DNA of 64,000 bases, taken from contig NZ_JAGTWY010000001.1 in assembly GCF_023657445.1 (NCBI RefSeq), positions 3,286,001-3,350,000 on the forward strand, in the 5' to 3' direction. The notes beneath the pieces are model-generated. The model was given only the letters and a program-made list of their open reading frames with translations, made no database searches and was not told the DNA's origin. The stretch's first letter is position 1. Each line of letters opens with the position of its first letter. The stretch comes from Marinobacter sediminum. Its GTDB lineage: Bacteria; Pseudomonadota; Gammaproteobacteria; Pseudomonadales; Oleiphilaceae. Shown piece after piece: positions 30,101 through 38,229 of this stretch. The position numbers were made by a program, and so were the translations under genes.

Positions 30101-30835
30101 GGCCAGATTCAGGCGCTGTTTTTGAGTCGCTTCAATGGCTTCTTTTACATCACCTGCCGGTGTTCCGAGGCTATCGGCGTCCGGAATCAGGTTGCGGACG
30201 GATTTGCGCAGGTCGCCCGGGGTCTTCCAGTGGTCCAGGGCTTCGTCCATCAGTGCCCCTGGCAATGGATAGATAAACGTGCGCCAGTAATCCCGGACCA
30301 CGTCATCCAGCAAATTACTCTGATCCGTTTCCAGGGTCAGTTTAAACAGGCTACCACTGTCGAAGGCATGCTCACTGAGCATGCGATTGCACCAGGCGTG
30401 GATGGTGGAGACCGCCGCTTCATCCATCCATTCGGCGGCCAGCAACAGCTTCTTGCGGCACTCGGGCCAGGTAGCCGGGTCCGGGTAACTTTCGTCCCGC
30501 AACTGATGGATCAGTGCGGTTTCCGGCGAGGGCCCGGTACTGTCAGCGGCGTCCGAGAACACCTCAGCTGCCTGGGTCAGCCGCGTGCGGATCCGATCAC
30601 GCAACTCCTTGGTGGCCGCGTCGGTAAATGTCACCACCAGCAGGTTCGGAGGTAACAAGCCCCGGGCCAGCGGGCTGGCTTCCGGTTGCTGGTGCCCCAG
30701 CACCAGGCGTACATACAGGATGGCAATGGTGAAGGTCTTGCCGGTGCCGGCACTGGCCTCAATCAGGTTGCTGCCATGCAGGGGCAGGGTTAAAGGGTCG
30801 AGGTTCGGGTTGCGATTGGTCATCTCGTTACTCAT
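27104..30835 (-). CDS. recB: Exodeoxyribonuclease V subunit beta RecB
   Basis: RecB carries the 3'-5' helicase and the only nuclease site of RecBCD. The 1243-residue product has the superfamily 1A Walker A EASAGTGKTFTIAILYVRLV near the N-terminus, VALIDEFQDTDPIQYRIFNR, GDPKQAIYGFRGADIYTYL and VQVITVHKSKGLEYPLVFLP. The C-terminal nuclease keeps DLVFEHNGQYYVLDYKSNTL, containing the metal-binding Asp residues and the catalytic Lys, followed by QYVLYLLAL. It overlaps both recC and recD by 4 bp (ATGA-type), so the three are translated together. There is no ptrA between recC and recB, unlike in E. coli. Confidence 0.97.
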   Translation of the reverse strand: MSNEMTNRNPNLDPLTLPLHGSNLIEASAGTGKTFTIAILYVRLVLGHQQPEASPLARGLLPPNLLVVTFTDAATKELRDRIRTRLTQAAEVFSDAADSTGPSPETALIHQLRDESYPDPATWPECRKKLLLAAEWMDEAAVSTIHAWCNRMLSEHAFDSGSLFKLTLETDQSNLLDDVVRDYWRTFIYPLPGALMDEALDHWKTPGDLRKSVRNLIPDADSLGTPAGDVKEAIEATQKQRLNLARELKQYPWGDWKQEVLELLDSLHKSKRLHGGSKKTMVAAWDTLLEWTASDALYPEGMDKAGFQNQTPEVLPTKLKGEDPAPAHPAFDAIAELVAFSQNLPSAKSDIVKHAAAWIAERLESEKQQRSEMGFDDLLTRLDDALHGPRGDQLAATIRRQFPVALIDEFQDTDPIQYRIFNRVYRVADNDPHTCMLMIGDPKQAIYGFRGADIYTYLKARRGARERTWTLGRNFRSAEPMVKAVNRVFQYADHYSRDGAFLFGRGDTSPLPFQGVDANGTRRLWSVNGEVQPSLTFWPLESEEEDRNGKSKGLAKGAATADLAEACASEIARLLTLGQQGQAGFALTENPADINTVTPGDIAILVNNRNEASAVRNALGQRQIKSVYLSDRDSVLTSPEAAEVLCWLRAFAEPRQLGLARAALATPTLGQSWQSLNRLLTDEIALEREIERFMGYQQQWQAQGVLPMLRSFLMDFDVPGRLLQRPDGERRLTDILHIAELLQQDSLQLDGEHALVHHFTQILRAADEEDEHRTLRLESDAGLVQVITVHKSKGLEYPLVFLPFGTSFRAESEKQAWVRYHDDTDRLVTVFDPMPEDIARADRERLGEDIRKVYVALTRARFATWVGVAAIEQWSLSGLGYLMTSSGDGQQALAESLGRLASGEPAISVTPLPEPSDIRYDEPAPESLGPALVSNREAREDWWIASYSAIEYTGMAGTGIVFSGEVEDAETQNLLEESAQDTEEAPPELTPAHDHHHFPKGAGPGTFLHEVLEWCTQQGFRTVVDNPPLLRDYLVRRCSTRGWSDWVEPLEQWLLGLLDQPLPLQRETAERVSLAQLTTLRPELEFWFESCNVSTRAMDRLVKSHTLNQADRPQAEAGRFNGMLKGFIDLVFEHNGQYYVLDYKSNTLGENDTAYTDQAMGEAILEKRYDLQYVLYLLALHRLLKSRLPDYDYDTHIGGAVYLFLRGYRAPTAGAFTDKPPRKLIEELDAMFNGQSGQGEAAA

Positions 30836-33800
30836 GACTGGCCCTCGATCTGTCCGGCTGCGGATTTACCCTGTTCGGCTTCCCACAGGGGGACATAGAG
30901 TTCATGCAGCAGGGCCTCAAATTCACCACTGGCCAGCAGTGCTTCGGCTGTCTCGTAAGCGCCACGCAGATAGCCGGTATCCCGTTCAAGGGCGTTGCCG
31001 TAGGCCTGCTCCGCGTCACTGATAGCGCGCTCGTGATCGCCCAGGTATTTCTTGCTCTGGTAAAAGCTGTAAATCCAGGCAAAACCCGCTTCACACTGCA
31101 GTGGCAGGGCGCGTGTGGTGGCTGCCATCCAACGTGCCAGAATCGCATCCAGATGGGCCCGCGCCTGATCCGGGGGCAGCGGCGCGAAACGGAATTTCCT
31201 GCCCTCCTCCTTGCCCAGGATCAGGGTTTCAAAGGGCTGCCCGGTGAGCTGGCCGGCCAGGTGAATCACCCAGTCCCGCACCAGATTGGCATAGCGCGGC
31301 CGTTTGCCGCTGGTGGACCCCGACAGCAGGCTGGCGCTGGCAATCACCAGTCGGCACCGCTCGCCGGCCGCATTGGACCGCAGGCCGTCAATCAGATCCA
31401 CCACCTCGACCGAACCGGTGTGATTGACGAACCGGTAGTCAAAGGTCAGGGGCTCAGCCCGGACTTCAGGCCAGTCCCTCACGGCATCCCGGTAACGTTG
31501 AAAAAGGTCCGGCAGCCGGCCCGCCAGTTCGGTCCTCAACCGGTGTTCGGTCACACCCATGCCAAGATCGCCGCGGCGGGCCATCCGGTCCAGTGTGTTC
31601 TCCAGGCGGTCATACAGTTCTTCTTCCGACCCGGCTTTCAGCAGACCATCCTGAATCAGCTCGTTATCCAGACGCCAGCGATCCAGGCCATTCAGGTCAA
31701 AGTTCTCGTTGTCGGTATCGTCGTCTTCCACCGCTTCAAATCGGACCTGCAACCGTCGCTGATAGAAAGTATCGATGGGTTTTTTCAGGAACTGGGCCAG
31801 ATCGTTGAGTGTGATGGGCTCCTCTGGCTCCTGGTAAGACAGGGGCACCTGCTCCCGATCCGCCAGCTCGCTGCTGTGGGCCAGGCGCCACTCGCGCTCA
31901 TAGGTGTACAGGTTGCGTCCCTGCAAAATCTCAGTCAGTGGCTTCGGCAGGCTGCCCCCACCCTCCTGCAAGCCATTGGCACGGGGAAAGTACTCCCGGC
32001 TGAACGGCTGTAATGGGTGTTGAGTGGTCAGGGCCCGGGTCATCGGTGATTCGGGGTTTTCGGGCAACTGCCACAGGCCGTCGAGATGATCCTGGAGCTG
32101 GCCGACCAGCACGGATGGCGGTCGCTCGGAATCGTCCCGGATGCTGCGACCGACCCAACTGATGTAAAGCTGTTCCCGGGCCGACAGCAGGGCCTCGAGG
32201 AACAGGTAACGGTCGTCCTCCCGGCGGGAACGGTCGCCCGGGCGATAATCCTCGGCCATCAGGTCGAAGTCCACCGGGGGTCGTGATCGGGGATAGTCGC
32301 CGTCGTTCATACCCAGCAGGCAGACCTTGCGGAAGGGTATGGCACGCATCGGCATCAGCGTCGCGAAGTTTACCTTGCCGGCGAGGAAGCGCTGGTTGAG
32401 GCCGCCCTCGTCGAGCCCTTCCAGCAACACGTCCTTGACGATATTCAGGGGCAAGGGCTGGGTGCTCAGACCGGCGGCCAGGGCGTCGTCCAGCCACTGT
32501 TCCAGCTGACGGCGGAAGCGGTTCAGCAACAGCAGATCAGTGCCTTCGACCTTGTCGAAAAACCGCTCCAGCATGGAGGAAAACAGGGTCTCCCATTCCG
32601 CGGGTGTCCGCGGCGTCTGCAATTCCAGCCAGAGGCCTTCCAGTCTGAGAATAAAGTCATTCAGCCTGCCGGCAAGACTGGCCTGCAACCCGCCGATTTC
32701 GCCATAGGGTTCGATCCCGGCCCAGGGCTCGTCATCACCCATGCCGTAGCCCAGCAACATGGATCTCAGGCCAGCCTGCCAGGTATTGCGGTCCAGATTC
32801 GACGGCAACGCCAGGCTTTCCCGGTGTCGGCCGTGGAGGCCCCAGCGGATGTTGGCGCCCTCAACCCAGCGCCGGGCCAGGGGAATCTCATCTTCGGTGA
32901 TACCAAAGCGGTCCCGGATACCGGGGACTTCCAGCAGGCTGATGATCTCGCTTACCGCGAACCGGCTGCGCGGCAGGGACATCAGGGTTTCCAGCGCGAT
33001 CAGGACCGGCTCGTGATGGCGCTGGCCCTGGTCCGAGATAGTAAACGGAATGTGGCGCTTGCGACCGGGCTGGTAGCGCCCGAATACGGCCTGAATGTGC
33101 GGTGCATAGACGTTGATGTCCGGCACCATGACGATGACATCCCGGGGCCGCAGGGACGGATCGGCGTTAAAGGCAGCCAGTAGTTGATCGTGCAGGATTT
33201 CCACCTCCCGCTGGGGGCTGTGGGCGTCGTGAAAGGCCAGGGAGTGGTCCTGTTCCAGGTCAACCTGTCGTTGCTGGTCGCGAATATCCTGCAGCGGGGT
33301 CAGGTTGTAGATGTCGTTCTGCAGCTGGTGTAGCAGGCGGGGCGTATCGTTGCCATGTTCCGAGAAGATGTCGATTTTCTGGTCCGGGGTCTGGAATCGG
33401 TCGCGGTACTCGTCCGGGTTATCGAATTCGTCCAGCAACCGGATGTAATCCCGGCCCTGTTTGCCCCAGGCGGCCAGCAGTGGATTGGCGTGCTGGTGCA
33501 GCTGGTCCGGATCGCCGATCTGCGACAGGGTTGGATGGGCCACGCCGCGCTTGCGCTCGGCCTTCAGCAGTTCCCGGTCACTGATGATGTCGGCCCAGTA
33601 GAACTGACAGGGGTTATGCACACAAAGCACCACCTGACTGAACCGGCTGAGCACATACAATGCCTCGAGTGCCTGGCGCGGCAGGGACGACACCCCGAAC
33701 ACCACAATGCGCCTGGGCAGCCGGGCGCGGTTGGCCGGCGCGGCCAGGGCTTGTCCGACTTGCATGAACCGGGTATGGATCTGTGACCGGCTGGTGTGAG

Positions 33801-34422
33801 CCTCGGTGCCTACATCTTGCACCAGACGCCGCCACAGCACTGGCTGCCAGCGGCGTTCTTCATCCAGCGGTTTCTCTTCGTTGCGTGCGGTGATCAGCAC
33901 ATCCCGGCCCTGCTCCCAGGCACTGAGCCAGTCGGCCCGGAACACCTGGTACTGGTCAAACAGGTCCGCCACCTTCTCGGCCAGCTGAAAATCCCTCAGA
34001 TCCGGATCGGTGCCGTCCAGAAACCGGGCCAGGGGGGTAAAGACCTCATCCTGACCAACCAGCTCCGGCAACAGCCGGTACAGTCGCCACACCAGCCGGC
34101 GCTTGTCGAAGGGTGACTGTTCCGGAACATCGCCCTCGGGTAACACGGCGCGGTAGGCCTGCCAGATAAAACGGGCGGGAAACAGAAAATCCATGCCGGC
34201 GGCTATACCCAGTCCACCGGTGTCACCATCATCTGAGCGCTTCTCGGCCAGTGCCAGTTTCAGCCATTGGGCAATGCCGTTGCTCTGGACCAGAAAGGTT
34301 TCGCTTTCCAGCGGCGGCATCGGTGTCTGCTGGCAGATGAAGACCACCGCCCTGCGCAGGTCTTCCAGATGATTGGCGTGTATGGCGTGGAAGCCGGGTT
34401 CAATGGCGGAATAGTCGGCCAT
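30832..34422 (-). CDS. recC: Exodeoxyribonuclease V subunit gamma RecC
   Basis: RecC is the scaffold of RecBCD; it splits the strands and recognises Chi with an inactive helicase fold. The 1196-residue product starts with IHANHLEDLRRAVVF, typical of the family, and includes the conserved FGVSSLPRQALEALYVLSRF and the late segment VNFATLMPMRAIPFRKVCLLGMND. It is the first gene of the recC-recB-recD operon. The amino acids that read Chi cannot be deduced here. Confidence 0.96.
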   Translation of the reverse strand: MADYSAIEPGFHAIHANHLEDLRRAVVFICQQTPMPPLESETFLVQSNGIAQWLKLALAEKRSDDGDTGGLGIAAGMDFLFPARFIWQAYRAVLPEGDVPEQSPFDKRRLVWRLYRLLPELVGQDEVFTPLARFLDGTDPDLRDFQLAEKVADLFDQYQVFRADWLSAWEQGRDVLITARNEEKPLDEERRWQPVLWRRLVQDVGTEAHTSRSQIHTRFMQVGQALAAPANRARLPRRIVVFGVSSLPRQALEALYVLSRFSQVVLCVHNPCQFYWADIISDRELLKAERKRGVAHPTLSQIGDPDQLHQHANPLLAAWGKQGRDYIRLLDEFDNPDEYRDRFQTPDQKIDIFSEHGNDTPRLLHQLQNDIYNLTPLQDIRDQQRQVDLEQDHSLAFHDAHSPQREVEILHDQLLAAFNADPSLRPRDVIVMVPDINVYAPHIQAVFGRYQPGRKRHIPFTISDQGQRHHEPVLIALETLMSLPRSRFAVSEIISLLEVPGIRDRFGITEDEIPLARRWVEGANIRWGLHGRHRESLALPSNLDRNTWQAGLRSMLLGYGMGDDEPWAGIEPYGEIGGLQASLAGRLNDFILRLEGLWLELQTPRTPAEWETLFSSMLERFFDKVEGTDLLLLNRFRRQLEQWLDDALAAGLSTQPLPLNIVKDVLLEGLDEGGLNQRFLAGKVNFATLMPMRAIPFRKVCLLGMNDGDYPRSRPPVDFDLMAEDYRPGDRSRREDDRYLFLEALLSAREQLYISWVGRSIRDDSERPPSVLVGQLQDHLDGLWQLPENPESPMTRALTTQHPLQPFSREYFPRANGLQEGGGSLPKPLTEILQGRNLYTYEREWRLAHSSELADREQVPLSYQEPEEPITLNDLAQFLKKPIDTFYQRRLQVRFEAVEDDDTDNENFDLNGLDRWRLDNELIQDGLLKAGSEEELYDRLENTLDRMARRGDLGMGVTEHRLRTELAGRLPDLFQRYRDAVRDWPEVRAEPLTFDYRFVNHTGSVEVVDLIDGLRSNAAGERCRLVIASASLLSGSTSGKRPRYANLVRDWVIHLAGQLTGQPFETLILGKEEGRKFRFAPLPPDQARAHLDAILARWMAATTRALPLQCEAGFAWIYSFYQSKKYLGDHERAISDAEQAYGNALERDTGYLRGAYETAEALLASGEFEALLHELYVPLWEAEQGKSAAGQIEGQS

Positions 34423-34464
34423 GGAGTTCCTTGTCGCGTGATAAGTTCATTCCCGATCCGTCAG

Positions 34465-34482
34465 GTTACCGTAACTGGTAAC
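34465..34482. repeat. Inverted repeat GTTACC-N6-GGTAAC upstream of recC
   Basis: Two 6-bp arms flank GTAACT, 43 bp before the recC start. It resembles a dimeric regulator site, but no family can be named. The remainder of 34423-34636 shows no convincing gene; a LexA-type CTG-N10-CAG site was not found next to it. Confidence 0.4.
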
Positions 34483-34636
34483 AAAATCGGACCGTTTACA
34501 CCGAGAAAGGGTGTGTGAGATCACTTTAAGGAAGTGGTGCGACAAATGCTGTCGATTCAGGGCCGACGATGGCCGGAGATGAGGACGCAGGTGTCAGAGG
34601 CCTGGGCTGGCCTCGGCGACCTGGAGCGACTGTTTC

Positions 34637-34927
34637 TCAGAAGGGAACGCGCATTGGCTCTGAACTCGTATCGGGCATACCGATCATCTCGTCGGTGCCG
34701 GTGGGAGGCAGCACATCGACATGCTCAACGTGAAGGTCGTGGAACACTTCCCGTGTGGCACAGGCGCCTGAAAACATCAGTACGTGGTCGTTTTCGTCAG
34801 TGAGAATATAGCCTGAGCCATCGATGTAGAAACGTGCCATGTAATAGCGCCCCTCCATGGAAACGATTTCCAGCAGGGTAACGGTGTCGTGCTTCCTTGC
34901 TTTCAGCTTTCTGAGCGTCATGTGCAT
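34637..34927 (-). CDS. Small DUF6482-like protein
   Basis: The product has 96 residues with no signal peptide and no membrane segment. It resembles DUF6482 proteins of pseudomonads in its pattern of a mixed beta core (VTLLEIVSMEGRYYMARFYI), a DENDHVLMFSG turn and a C-terminal acidic GTDEMIGMP. The function of that family is unknown. GAGGAAG lies 7 bases before the ATG at 34927, so the frame is probably translated. An ATG two codons later is an alternative start. Confidence 0.7.
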   Translation of the reverse strand: MHMTLRKLKARKHDTVTLLEIVSMEGRYYMARFYIDGSGYILTDENDHVLMFSGACATREVFHDLHVEHVDVLPPTGTDEMIGMPDTSSEPMRVPF

Positions 34928-34994
34928 CGGGAATCTTCCTCGCGTTGGGTGTCGTAAGTATTTCTACGTGCAACGCCATTCTTCAGGTCATTTT

Positions 34995-35198
34995 TTGAGC
35001 GATATTAATAAAGTCGATTTAACTCGGGCAGCGCAGCTCGCTGAGCTGGACGATCCCTACGATCTCCTGGCTTTGAGACTTCTGTTTCGGGCGCTTGGTG
35101 AGGTTCTCGAAAACGAACGATCCGATCGCACGGTGGTATTCCCTGACCCCCGTCGTCGGGCCCTGATGGAACTGATCTGGCCGGAAAGGGGGCGCTAA
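34995..35198 (+). CDS. Small hypothetical protein, TTG start
   Basis: A possible 67-residue protein starts at TTG 34995 with a weak AGG 7 bases upstream. It contains TRAAQLAELDDPYDLLALRL and ends in LMELIWPERGR. The predicted helices and the absence of stop codons are compatible with a gene, but no family was recognised. The open frame extends upstream to 34857 antisense to the DUF6482 gene, which is unlikely to be coding. It ends 59 bp before the DUF4864 gene and may be co-transcribed with it. Confidence 0.4.
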   Translation: MSDINKVDLTRAAQLAELDDPYDLLALRLLFRALGEVLENERSDRTVVFPDPRRRALMELIWPERGR

Positions 35199-35257
35199 CG
35201 GAATCCATGGGCCCGGGGTCCCCGTATTGTCTAAAATATAATCAGGAGGGCCGGTTC

Positions 35258-35701
35258 ATGGTTTCCAATGTTGCAAAAAGCTGGGCATTACCGATGTCTT
35301 TGACAGGCAGTCTCTTGGCCGCCTTATTGTTGCTCTGGCCGATGCAGCCGCTTGCCGATGAAAGTGATCAGGACATCAGGGAAGCGATCCTCATGCAGAT
35401 TGAGGCGTTCGCCAACAATGAACCTGAGGCAGCCTGGGCGTTTGCGTCTGAAGGCATCAAGCAACGTTTCGGCTCTTCTGACGTGTTTCTTGATATGGTG
35501 AGGCAGGCCTACCCCGCCGTTCACCAGGCCACGGCCATCGAGTTTGATGAGCGGGTGCCCCACGGCACGTTTGATATCCAGGTGGTGAAATTGCAGGGAC
35601 CTGAAGGCAAACGCTGGGATGCTTACTACCGAATGGTGTTGGTGGAGGGGGCGTGGAAGATCGCGGGTGTTCAGCTGTACCCTTCAGACGTGGGCATCTG
35701 A
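35258..35701 (+). CDS. DUF4864-like secreted protein
   Basis: The product has 147 residues. It starts with a signal-peptide-like segment (LTGSLLAALLLLWPMQPLA) and then a compact domain, including IQIEAFANNEPEAAWAFA-type helices and a C-terminal strand ending WKIAGVQLYP, that matches the layout of DUF4864 proteins (NTF2-like fold, unknown function). It should act in the periplasm. The ATG at 35258 is preceded by AGGAGG at an ideal distance, so the longer frame from 35207 is rejected. It converges on folM with a 5-bp gap. Confidence 0.75.
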   Translation: MVSNVAKSWALPMSLTGSLLAALLLLWPMQPLADESDQDIREAILMQIEAFANNEPEAAWAFASEGIKQRFGSSDVFLDMVRQAYPAVHQATAIEFDERVPHGTFDIQVVKLQGPEGKRWDAYYRMVLVEGAWKIAGVQLYPSDVGI

Positions 35702-35706
35702 GCCCG

Positions 35707-36414
35707 TCACACCAGGTGACGGCCTCCGTCCAGTGGCAGCGTTCGCCCTGTGATGTAAGGATTATCGAGCAGGAACCACAGTGTCTTTACCGCCACCTCC
35801 TCACCCGGTTCTATCCCCAGCAGTGATTTCTTCAGTGTCTTTGCCCGATAGGCATGACCGTCGCTCCCATTGAACATGATCAGCGAAGGCGCAATGCTGT
35901 TAACCTTGACCCGTGGGGCGAGTAATCGGGAAAACGAGAGAGTGAGGTTTGCCAGAGCTGCCTTACTGGCGGCGTAGGCAATGTGCTTCGCGCTGCCTTT
36001 TTCGACCACGTAGTCGGTCATATGGATAATGTCGGTCGGGGTGTCGCTGTTTTCCAGTAATGCCCGGAAGGCCAGATTCAGGCGATACGGGGTCATGGCA
36101 TGAATTTGCATCATCGCATCCATTACTTCGGTCGGATCGGCGCCGTCGGTTTCTGGCATCCAGTCCGAGGCATTGTGAATAATAGCTCTCAGACGATCGG
36201 TTTTTCCGGTGAGCGTTTTGATAAACGCATCGATCCCTTCATTCGTGGAAAAATCCGCATGGATGCACTGGGCGCCCGCTTTCTGCAGCGCGTCAACCGC
36301 CGGCCGATAGGTGCGATAGGTAACGATAACGGGTTGGCTTTGTTCCAGACAGGCTTTGGCAAAGGCCAGGCCAATACGCTGTCCGCCGCCGGTAATCAAG
36401 ATGGGTGCCGTCAT
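35707..36414 (-). CDS. folM: Dihydromonapterin reductase FolM
   Basis: FolM is a short-chain dehydrogenase that reduces dihydromonapterin to tetrahydromonapterin with NADPH and also has dihydrofolate reductase activity. The 235-residue product has PILITGGGQRIGLAFA as the cofactor motif, HADFSTNEG, and the catalytic YAASKAAL. The start VIVTYRTYRPAVDALQKAGA and the end TGRTLPLDGGRHLV match FolM closely. The ATG at 36414 lies behind AGGAGAATGTC; the frame is open 8 codons farther. It is convergent with the DUF4864 gene and divergent from the nuclease gene. Confidence 0.93.
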   Translation of the reverse strand: MTAPILITGGGQRIGLAFAKACLEQSQPVIVTYRTYRPAVDALQKAGAQCIHADFSTNEGIDAFIKTLTGKTDRLRAIIHNASDWMPETDGADPTEVMDAMMQIHAMTPYRLNLAFRALLENSDTPTDIIHMTDYVVEKGSAKHIAYAASKAALANLTLSFSRLLAPRVKVNSIAPSLIMFNGSDGHAYRAKTLKKSLLGIEPGEEVAVKTLWFLLDNPYITGRTLPLDGGRHLV

Positions 36415-36519
36415 GACATTCTCCTGTAATCGAGCCATTCGATACGTTGTCGCAGCCTGCTCGGGTCATTTGCGACAGGCCACTCTCTGAATCAGACGCG
36501 AGGAAGGACAGCCCAGGCC

Positions 36520-38229
36520 ATGGCCACACGGACTCCAATGCACAGGCAGCCGGGTACAGCGGATCTTGAAAATCCGCTCTATTACCTTGAGAACATGGAG
36601 ACGGTTGTCGGCTGGGTGCTGAATCACCACGCGGATTTGCTGACCGGGTCGGAACACCGCTGGTTGAAATCCTTCCTGAACCTGTCTGTCCCGGCACGGG
36701 CCTTGTTAACCCGGATGGTGATGCGGTCCGGCGAGCTTTTCCGTTCCGACAAGCTGAGCTATCCGGAATTGACGGTGCCTGAGTCAGAAGCGCTTGATGA
36801 GCTTATTGCCGACGACTGGCTGGATGCCCGCCCGCTGCTTCCCCTGGACCAGCTGTTCCGCCTGTACACACTCGGTGAGCTGCGGCCGGTCTTCGCAGAG
36901 GCTTGTAAGGAACAGGAATTGCCCCGGACCCTGCCCAAGGCGCGAATGCTTGAGGCATTACAGCCGCGGTTTTCCGATTCGCGTCCACTCGCCGACTGGC
37001 TCGGCGAAGCGGGGCCTCCGGTTGTTCGGCTCAACCACATGGCCCTATTTGACCGGATTCGCCTGATGTTCTTCGGCAATCTGCGCCAGAACTGGTCTGA
37101 TTTCGTTCTGGTGGAGCTGGGCCACCAGCGCTACGAACCGGTCACCTTCTCAACAGACTCACGGGCCTTTGACAAGCGTCAGGATGTGGATTGTTACCTG
37201 GCCATGCACCAGTGCCGTGAATGGCTGGATGAGGGGGTGCCTGCTCGTCAGGTGTGGCCCGAGGTGCCGCCCCCTGCTGATAACCCCTGGCTCACCAGCC
37301 GCCGGGATCGGCTCTTGCTGGAGCTTGGCCGGCAGGCGGAACGGCAAGGTGAGCGTGAACTTGCATTGGAAGCGCTTGCAGCCAGTGGTCATCGGGAGGC
37401 GCGCCTGAAACAGCTTCGGCTGCTGGAACGGATGAAAAGGTTCAGGGTAGCCTGGGCCATTGCCGCCGACTGGCAGACCGGGCAGCTGAGCGATGCCGAA
37501 GCCCAGGGTCTGGCGCGGATATTGAAACGACTGGCCCCGAAAGTGAATGAGACCTCTCCGCCAGTGCCGACACCGACCGCTATCAGGGAATTTACCCTGA
37601 CGCTGCCGCAGCCTTTGCAGGGCTCGGTGGAGTTCGCGGTACAGCAACACTTGTGGCGGGACGACGCACCGGTGTTCTATGTGGAGAACACACTGATCAA
37701 CGGGTTGTTCGGGTTACTGTGTTGGCAGACCGTTTTTGAGGCCATCCCCGGTGCCTTTTTTCACCCCTTCCATGTTGGTCCCGCCGACCTGACCCGTGAG
37801 GATTTTGTGGACCGGCGCCGGGCATCGTTCGACCGGTGCTTTGCACACCTTGAAGACGGCAGTTATCGACAGCGAATCCTGGACAACTTCGCCGCCAAAC
37901 AGGGCATTGCCAATCCGTTTGTAGTCTGGCCGGTGATCAACGAGGATCTCCTGGTGCTGGCTCTGGACTGTATTTCGCCGGCCCACCTCCGGACCCTGTT
38001 TCAGCGTTTATTGCTCAATCTGAAGGAACACCGCAGTGGCTTTCCGGATCTGATCCAGTTTCATCCTGATCACCGGGAAAGTGACGCGCGTTACGAGATG
38101 ATTGAAGTGAAAGGCCCGGGGGACCGACTGCAGGACCACCAGACTCGCTGGCTCGGGTTCTTCGCCAGCGAGGGTATCCCGGCGAGCGTCTGTTATGTGC
38201 GTTGGCAGACGAGCGGAGATCCTGAATGA
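36520..38229 (+). CDS. VRR-NUC domain nuclease (FAN1-like)
   Basis: The 569-residue product ends in a VRR-NUC domain of the PD-(D/E)XK class: PD at 509-510, EVK at 529-531, and the RLQDHQTRW helix. FAN1-type enzymes are structure-specific 5' flap and interstrand-crosslink repair nucleases. The N-terminal 400 residues form a helical region (winged-helix/TPR-like in relatives), including RALLTRMVMRSGELFRSDKL, as in bacterial FAN1. The gene overlaps the helicase gene by 4 bp (ATGA), so the two products are made together. AGGAAGGA lies upstream of the ATG at 36520; ATG 36538 is another possible start. Confidence 0.88.
   Translation: MATRTPMHRQPGTADLENPLYYLENMETVVGWVLNHHADLLTGSEHRWLKSFLNLSVPARALLTRMVMRSGELFRSDKLSYPELTVPESEALDELIADDWLDARPLLPLDQLFRLYTLGELRPVFAEACKEQELPRTLPKARMLEALQPRFSDSRPLADWLGEAGPPVVRLNHMALFDRIRLMFFGNLRQNWSDFVLVELGHQRYEPVTFSTDSRAFDKRQDVDCYLAMHQCREWLDEGVPARQVWPEVPPPADNPWLTSRRDRLLLELGRQAERQGERELALEALAASGHREARLKQLRLLERMKRFRVAWAIAADWQTGQLSDAEAQGLARILKRLAPKVNETSPPVPTPTAIREFTLTLPQPLQGSVEFAVQQHLWRDDAPVFYVENTLINGLFGLLCWQTVFEAIPGAFFHPFHVGPADLTREDFVDRRRASFDRCFAHLEDGSYRQRILDNFAAKQGIANPFVVWPVINEDLLVLALDCISPAHLRTLFQRLLLNLKEHRSGFPDLIQFHPDHRESDARYEMIEVKGPGDRLQDHQTRWLGFFASEGIPASVCYVRWQTSGDPE

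Noticed and set aside
29354..30655. A 433-codon open frame antisense to recB, and others in recB/recC and the helicase gene (27785-28924, 30904-32013, 38523-39677)
   Set aside because: They lie opposite well-supported genes in GC-rich sequence, have no recognised domains or ribosome sites, and are best explained as codon-bias shadows.
34534..34803. An 89-codon plus-strand frame between recC and the DUF6482 gene
   Set aside because: Its second half is antisense to a better-supported gene with a strong ribosome site, and its composition (Arg-rich) suggests a shadow.
35704..35722. Inverted repeat CCGTCAC/GTGACGG at the DUF4864-folM junction
   Set aside because: It lies mostly within folM coding sequence and has no T-run on either strand.
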